The notes below the pieces were generated by a model that was not told the origin of the DNA, ran no database searches, and worked only from the letters and a program-made list of their open reading frames with translations. From contig CAIUAO010000011.1 of the NCBI GenBank assembly GCA_903897155.1, positions 1-10,096 on the forward strand: DNA of 10,096 nt, read 5' to 3'. Each line of letters starts with the position of its first letter. Position 1 is the stretch's first letter. A program made the translations under genes and the position numbers. Origin of the DNA: an uncultured Actinomycetes bacterium (lineage in GTDB: Bacteria > Actinomycetota > Actinomycetes > Nanopelagicales > Nanopelagicaceae). Positions 6,542 to 10,096 of the stretch are shown piece by piece.

Positions 6542-7636
6542 GTGGGCTTTGGGTTAGCAGATCTGTCGCAGTCGATCTTCACCGCTATGGGCTTTGAGGG
6601 CGCAAATAATCATTTAGGACTAGATAGTTCAGATCGCACGTGCCTGTTGCTCATAGATGGGCTAGGAGCACAGTTGATCGCTCAACATGCCGCTGATCTT
6701 CCAATTTTATCTTCTCTTACTTCCCATATGAATTTAGATTCACATTTTCCATCAACGACTGCAACAAATTTGGCATCACTTGGAACAGGTGAATTACCTG
6801 GCGTCCACGGAATGCTTGGTTACACCGTGCGAGTCCCCAGAAGTGGTGAACCAGGAAGATTACTCAACGCTCTTAAGTGGGATGATCGAGTAGATCCGCT
6901 TTACTGGCAAAAAGTTCCAACACTTTTTGAAAGAGCATCTACGCAGGGAATATCAGTATCAAATATTGCAGCTAAACGATATGAATCAAGTGGGTTTACT
7001 CAAGCCGCACTTCGCGGAGCGCATTATCTAGGTGCAAATCAGATTGTTGATATGGTCAATGAAGCAAAGCGGGCGCTTAAAGATCCACGCTCTTTTGCCT
7101 ATGTCTATGTGAATCAGGTCGATGAGGCTGGACACAGTGATGGTGTGGGATCAGAGAAATGGCTCAGTGCGCTTTCGATCGTTTCAGATCTCATCGCTCG
7201 TTTGATTGCAGAACTTCCGCGGGGGACAAAAATTTATATCACTGCAGATCATGGCATGATCAATGTTGGGCAGAAAATAATTCTTGGCGTTGAAAATAAT
7301 CTTATGGATGATGTCACGTTGGTGGGCGGTGAGCCCAGAGCAAGACATATCTATATAACCCCGGGCGCGGAGAGTGATGTAGCGGCAAGATGGAAAGAGA
7401 GGCTTGGCGCAGGAGCAGATATTTATCTCAAAGAGAAAGTAATAACAGAAGGCTTATTTGGCCCGCAAACATCCCAAGAAAGTATTGATCGGATGGGTGA
7501 TCTGATTGTTATTGCAAAGGATGATCTTGTTTTACTTGATCCTGATCGCGCCACTAAAGAAGGTGCAATGGTGGGTCATCACGGAGCGATGACTGAGCAA
7601 GAGAGGCTTATTCCTCTTCTTTCTTACCAAACATAA
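6542..7636 (+). CDS. Alkaline-phosphatase-family / type I phosphodiesterase protein
   Basis: A 364-residue metal-dependent phosphohydrolase of the phosphodiesterase/nucleotide pyrophosphatase type (PF01663-like); substrate unknown. Metal and catalytic motifs appear in order: LLIDGLG (Asp39), FPSTTATN with Thr73 as the probable nucleophile, GELPGVHGMLGY, VDEAGHSDG (Asp and His), TADHGM (Asp and His), and GHHGAMTEQE near the end. No signal peptide or membrane segment is visible, so it is probably cytoplasmic. I choose GTG 6542 because AGGA lies 7 nt upstream and the protein then begins at GFGLADLSQSI, resembling the usual family start. ATG 6500 is in frame but lacks a ribosome site and would overlap the parC start codon. 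The 3' end overlaps sepH by 29 nt, tail to tail. Confidence 0.85.
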   Translation: MGFGLADLSQSIFTAMGFEGANNHLGLDSSDRTCLLLIDGLGAQLIAQHAADLPILSSLTSHMNLDSHFPSTTATNLASLGTGELPGVHGMLGYTVRVPRSGEPGRLLNALKWDDRVDPLYWQKVPTLFERASTQGISVSNIAAKRYESSGFTQAALRGAHYLGANQIVDMVNEAKRALKDPRSFAYVYVNQVDEAGHSDGVGSEKWLSALSIVSDLIARLIAELPRGTKIYITADHGMINVGQKIILGVENNLMDDVTLVGGEPRARHIYITPGAESDVAARWKERLGAGADIYLKEKVITEGLFGPQTSQESIDRMGDLIVIAKDDLVLLDPDRATKEGAMVGHHGAMTEQERLIPLLSYQT

Positions 7637-8408
7637 TGTCATCCCATGATGGGATCTTTAAGCGTTTTGTAATTCCATCGCGTTCTGCATCATCTGCAAG
7701 TTCATCTTCTGTTGGTCCAAGTGGATCTGGTGTTGAGAAGATCTGAATAGTCTCGGTTTGTTCTTCACGCACTGCAACCAGGCGTGGGGCAGCACTGTCA
7801 GATGGATAAACCATTCCGTGGGTAGGAAGCGAGGGTCTAGAGGTGCGTTGCTCACCACTAATCCACTCCGCTCCTTCATCTTCACTGATCAATGTGCGGT
7901 TAGAAGAATCAAAGGTCCAATTAGCTTGGCCGCTTCCACCATCGCTGATTGGGTACATAAGAAGGATGTTCCATGTTCCATCAATATTGCGACGTGTATT
8001 CCATTCCACCCCGGTCATATCAACACCGCGGGGAGAAAGTTGAGCAATAGTTGCAGTCGCCAAAGTTGGTGAATGCTTTTCTTTGCGAAGTTGAGCTTCA
8101 AGGGCTAAGCCAATGATGTATGCGCGCTCTTGCAAGATAGGACCAGCAAAGCGTTCAATCTTTTCAATCGTCCAGTCAGTATTTCTGGCAATGTCATTCA
8201 CGCTCTCACCAGCACGCAAACGTGATTGAATTTCTTTTACGCCCACACTCGGTTGCTGGTCGTAATCTTCAACAGAGACAAGTCTTGGTTGATTGATCAG
8301 AGCGCGAAGTTGATCGCCGATACGCAGGGAGTAGACGCGTCCTTCTGCATCCTGCAGCTCTAATTCACTGCCATCTTCAGATCGGCCAATCAGCCTTAAA
8401 TCACTCAC
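7608..8408 (-). CDS. sepH: SepH, FtsZ-regulating division protein (DUF3071)
   Basis: Actinobacterial cell-division protein; characterised SepH binds FtsZ and promotes assembly of FtsZ filaments at septa. This copy has 266 residues. The N-terminal DUF3071 domain begins SDLRLIGRSEDGSELEL, and a helix-turn-helix-like segment covers about 54-90 (RLRAGESVNDIARNTDWTIE). A linker rich in polar and acidic residues follows, and the C-terminus carries the conserved KIPSWDDIMFG (251-261). It is shorter than what I recall for Streptomyces SepH, mainly in the linker. The start is GTG 8408; no Shine-Dalgarno precedes it (TTTCCCC), though the N-terminus fits the family. The MFS gene ends 34 nt upstream on the same strand, so cotranscription is possible. 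Confidence 0.9.
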   Translation of the reverse strand: MSDLRLIGRSEDGSELELQDAEGRVYSLRIGDQLRALINQPRLVSVEDYDQQPSVGVKEIQSRLRAGESVNDIARNTDWTIEKIERFAGPILQERAYIIGLALEAQLRKEKHSPTLATATIAQLSPRGVDMTGVEWNTRRNIDGTWNILLMYPISDGGSGQANWTFDSSNRTLISEDEGAEWISGEQRTSRPSLPTHGMVYPSDSAAPRLVAVREEQTETIQIFSTPDPLGPTEDELADDAERDGITKRLKIPSWDDIMFGKKEEE

Positions 8409-8442
8409 GGGGAAAGAGTGCCATACCTTGCGCTGAAAAAAA

Positions 8443-9639
8443 CTAATGCGAGGAGATACGGCGCCAAGTTTTTATGTAAGGCAGCAGGGCTAGGTTGGCA
8501 AGAATCAAGGAAACAAAGGGAACGATGAAAGCTGCCCCCGCACCTTTGGAGTCGATGATGTGGCCAGTCAGAGGTCCTGGGATAGCCCCACCTAGCGCAA
8601 GGCCGGCGATAACCCACGCCAAAGTTTCTGTCACTTTGGCGGAAGGCACAGATTTCTCTGCCACTCCGTAACCAGCAACGATCAGCGGAGCAACGCCAAA
8701 GCCAGAGATAAATAGCGCGATGGCTAGTATCAAAATCGAGTGAACAAAGAGAAGTGGAATTGAAACAACAGCGATCACCATCATATTTCGAATAAATCTC
8801 TGTGAATCTGAAATCTTCCATTTGATGGAGCCGTTAAAGATTGCGGCAACCCCGCTGCCTGCTGCCCAAATTGCCAGAACAAGTCCGGTATAGGAATTGG
8901 CGTTGTGTTGCTGGGTATAGCCGACTACAACAAGAGTAAGTGAGCTAAAGAAAGCTCCCATAAAAATAAATGGAAAGAAGACTGCTTGCACTGCTCTCAT
9001 CTTGATGACGAGTTCGTGTTTTTCCCCTTCGATTTTCGCAAACAAAGGAGGCTCTGTTTTTTTCATGCTAATAAATGCCGTCATGCCCGTAGTCATAAAG
9101 ATCATGGCAAAGAGCATTCCTCCAAAGGGTGCAATAAAAGTTGCTGCCAAGGATGCGATGAGAGGACCGATTATGAAAATGATTTCATCTACCAGTGCTT
9201 CAAAGGAGTAGGCAGTATTGATAAGCGCGCGGTCATCACCGAGTGTCCATAGCCAACGACGCCTGACTAGTCCGCCAATATTTGGCCAGAAGCTTTCTGC
9301 CAAGAAGATAAAGGTCATCCAGACATATGTGGGGGCGTGGTTATAGATGCTGAACAAAAAGAGAAGATCAAAGAGGACGTTAAAGGGAATTACAAATCGA
9401 AGCACTTTGCGCTGCCCCAAACGATCGGCATATCTAGACCATGTTGGCCCAACGATCGCTGAGATGATCGAAGCTCCCGTTGAGACTGTTCCTGCCAATG
9501 TATAAGAGTGCTTTACGTCAACGATGACAAAGGTAATTGAAAGAAAAGTCATGGAAATCGGCAATCTGGCGAAAAAACCAGCCAGAGAAAATTTCAGTCC
9601 GCCTGGTGTGGCAAAGAGTTTGCGATAGGGCGTGAACAT
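8443..9639 (-). CDS. Major facilitator superfamily permease
   Basis: A 398-residue integral membrane protein with about 12 hydrophobic segments split by a charged central loop (about 192-214), the usual 6+6 MFS layout. The loop after segment 2 has a motif-A-like GPTWSRYADRLGQRK (64-78). A second-half counterpart is near TGHIIDSKGAG. Substrate unknown; drug or metabolite efflux is a guess from overall similarity to short actinobacterial MFS proteins. The start is ATG 9639: it has no usable Shine-Dalgarno, but TAGAAT ends exactly 6 nt before the ATG, so a leaderless mRNA is predicted. It diverges from the IMPase gene over 15 nt and precedes sepH. Confidence 0.87.
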   Translation of the reverse strand: MFTPYRKLFATPGGLKFSLAGFFARLPISMTFLSITFVIVDVKHSYTLAGTVSTGASIISAIVGPTWSRYADRLGQRKVLRFVIPFNVLFDLLFLFSIYNHAPTYVWMTFIFLAESFWPNIGGLVRRRWLWTLGDDRALINTAYSFEALVDEIIFIIGPLIASLAATFIAPFGGMLFAMIFMTTGMTAFISMKKTEPPLFAKIEGEKHELVIKMRAVQAVFFPFIFMGAFFSSLTLVVVGYTQQHNANSYTGLVLAIWAAGSGVAAIFNGSIKWKISDSQRFIRNMMVIAVVSIPLLFVHSILILAIALFISGFGVAPLIVAGYGVAEKSVPSAKVTETLAWVIAGLALGGAIPGPLTGHIIDSKGAGAAFIVPFVSLILANLALLPYIKTWRRISSH

Positions 9640-9648
9640 CCCTAGATT
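9620..9648 (+). promoter_or_regulatory. Leaderless promoter of the IMPase gene
   Basis: TTGCGA (9620-9625), a 17-nt spacer, then TAGATT (9643-9648). The -10 occupies exactly -12 to -7 relative to the A of the ATG at 9655, so transcription should start at the ATG. No Shine-Dalgarno exists in the 15-nt gap. The -35 lies inside the start of the opposing MFS gene. Confidence 0.65.
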
Positions 9649-9673
9649 CTAGCCATGAGCACAGATAAGTCAG
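9646..9673 (-). promoter_or_regulatory. Leaderless promoter of the MFS gene
   Basis: Reading the minus strand, CTGACT (9673-9668) is followed after 16 nt by TAGAAT (9651-9646), which occupies -12 to -7 relative to the ATG at 9639. This mirrors the plus-strand promoter: both -10 boxes lie in the palindrome CTAGATTCTAG (9642-9652). The -35 lies inside the IMPase coding start. Confidence 0.6.
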
Positions 9674-10096
9674 AAAGTGATCCATTACTGAGGCGTGAAT
9701 TATTAGCTTTGGCCATAGATGTTGCTCGCAAAGCAGGGGAGTTAACCTCTGCTCGTCCAGATAATTTCGATTTGAGCCAAAAGACCAATATCCGCGACTT
9801 TGCTACACAGATGGATTTGGCAAGTGAAAAACTTATTGTGAGTGAAATTCTTAAAGCCCGTCCTGATGATGGAATCATTGGGGAAGAGGGAGCAAATAGA
9901 CCAAGTACATCTGGGATTACATGGGTGATTGATCCAATTGATGGAACCGTGAATTACTTCTACGGATATCCAGGGTGGAACATCAGCATCGCTGCAAAAG
10001 ATGAAAAAGATGTCTTGGTAGGCGTTGTTATCTCTCCGTCACTTTCCTCGCTCTGGCATGCAAGTCGCGGTGACGGGGCATTTCTTAATGACAAGC
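9655..10096 (+). CDS. Inositol monophosphatase family protein, 5' part
   Basis: Mg2+-dependent phosphomonoesterase of the IMPase/FBPase/CysQ fold. The first 147 residues are in the window and the gene runs off the end. Metal-site motifs are GIIGEEG (Glu77 and Glu78) and WVIDPIDGTVNYFYGYP (Asp93, Asp96), with a preceding FATQMDLASE that corresponds to the usual TEVDxxxE. The substrate may be inositol phosphate, histidinol phosphate, PAP or another phosphate ester; the part seen cannot decide. It is cytoplasmic by lack of signal or membrane segments. The start ATG 9655 has no Shine-Dalgarno but sits exactly 6 nt after a -10 box, which fits leaderless translation. Confidence 0.92.
   Translation, partial: MSTDKSESDPLLRRELLALAIDVARKAGELTSARPDNFDLSQKTNIRDFATQMDLASEKLIVSEILKARPDDGIIGEEGANRPSTSGITWVIDPIDGTVNYFYGYPGWNISIAAKDEKDVLVGVVISPSLSSLWHASRGDGAFLNDK

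Noticed and set aside
6502..6582. N-terminal extension of ParC up to 6582
   Set aside because: It is low in family resemblance and would overlap the divergent gene; ATG 6501 has a good ribosome site and a normal ParC start.
8431..8442. A-run (T-run on the minus strand) after the MFS stop as a terminator
   Set aside because: No GC-rich stem precedes the T-run on the transcribed strand, so an intrinsic terminator is not supported.
8405..8821. Minus-strand open frame in another register over the MFS 3' end
   Set aside because: The MFS frame has a continuous transmembrane pattern and family motifs; the alternative is Cys/Arg/Trp-rich noise.

Overview
The window looks like a piece of a compact, moderately AT-rich actinobacterial chromosome. 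The primary sigma factor matches the HrdB/SigA type along its whole C-terminal two thirds. It lies with DUF7455, ParE, ParC, an alkaline-phosphatase-family protein, SepH (DUF3071), an MFS permease and an inositol-monophosphatase family gene. From memory, Streptomyces carries hrdB, parE, parC, sepH and an IMPase in the same order, but spread over some 40 genes. Base composition far below that of Streptomyces (by eye, not computed), very short intergenic gaps and trimmed proteins suggest a streamlined lineage, for example the freshwater acI/Nanopelagicales type. That placement is inference.

Layout: 1-765 (+) is the 3' part of metX (homoserine O-acyltransferase). 885-2336 (+) is the primary sigma factor, followed 7 nt later by a 61-residue CDGSH iron-sulfur protein (2344-2529). 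Directly abutting on the opposite strand is a small DUF7455 zinc-ribbon-like protein (2530-2751). A 165-nt divergent gap leads to parE (2923-4995, +), which converges with a 6-nt gap on parC (5002-6501, -). parC diverges over 40 nt from a phosphodiesterase/alkaline-phosphatase-family gene (6542-7636, +). That gene overlaps the end of sepH (7608-8408, -) by 29 nt. Upstream of sepH on the same strand is an MFS permease (8443-9639, -), which diverges over only 15 nt from an inositol-monophosphatase family gene (9655 to beyond the window, +). No stretch over 170 nt lacks a gene. I see no tRNA, rRNA, CRISPR array, insertion sequence or phage gene.

Functionally this is a core-information and cell-cycle block: transcription initiation (sigma factor), chromosome decatenation (ParE plus ParC) and FtsZ control (SepH), flanked by metabolic genes. 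The most notable points are: (1) a 15-bp divergent intergenic region whose 11-bp palindrome supplies a -10 box exactly 6 nt upstream of the ATG on both strands, which predicts two leaderless mRNAs from one symmetric promoter; (2) a ParC that stops where the C-terminal beta-pinwheel domain would begin; (3) a primary sigma factor without region 1.1, whose N-terminus is instead a run of AKK pentapeptides, a duplicated FPTKAELEA motif and an acidic stretch; (4) an inverted repeat that places the Shine-Dalgarno sequences of parC and its divergent neighbour in its two arms.
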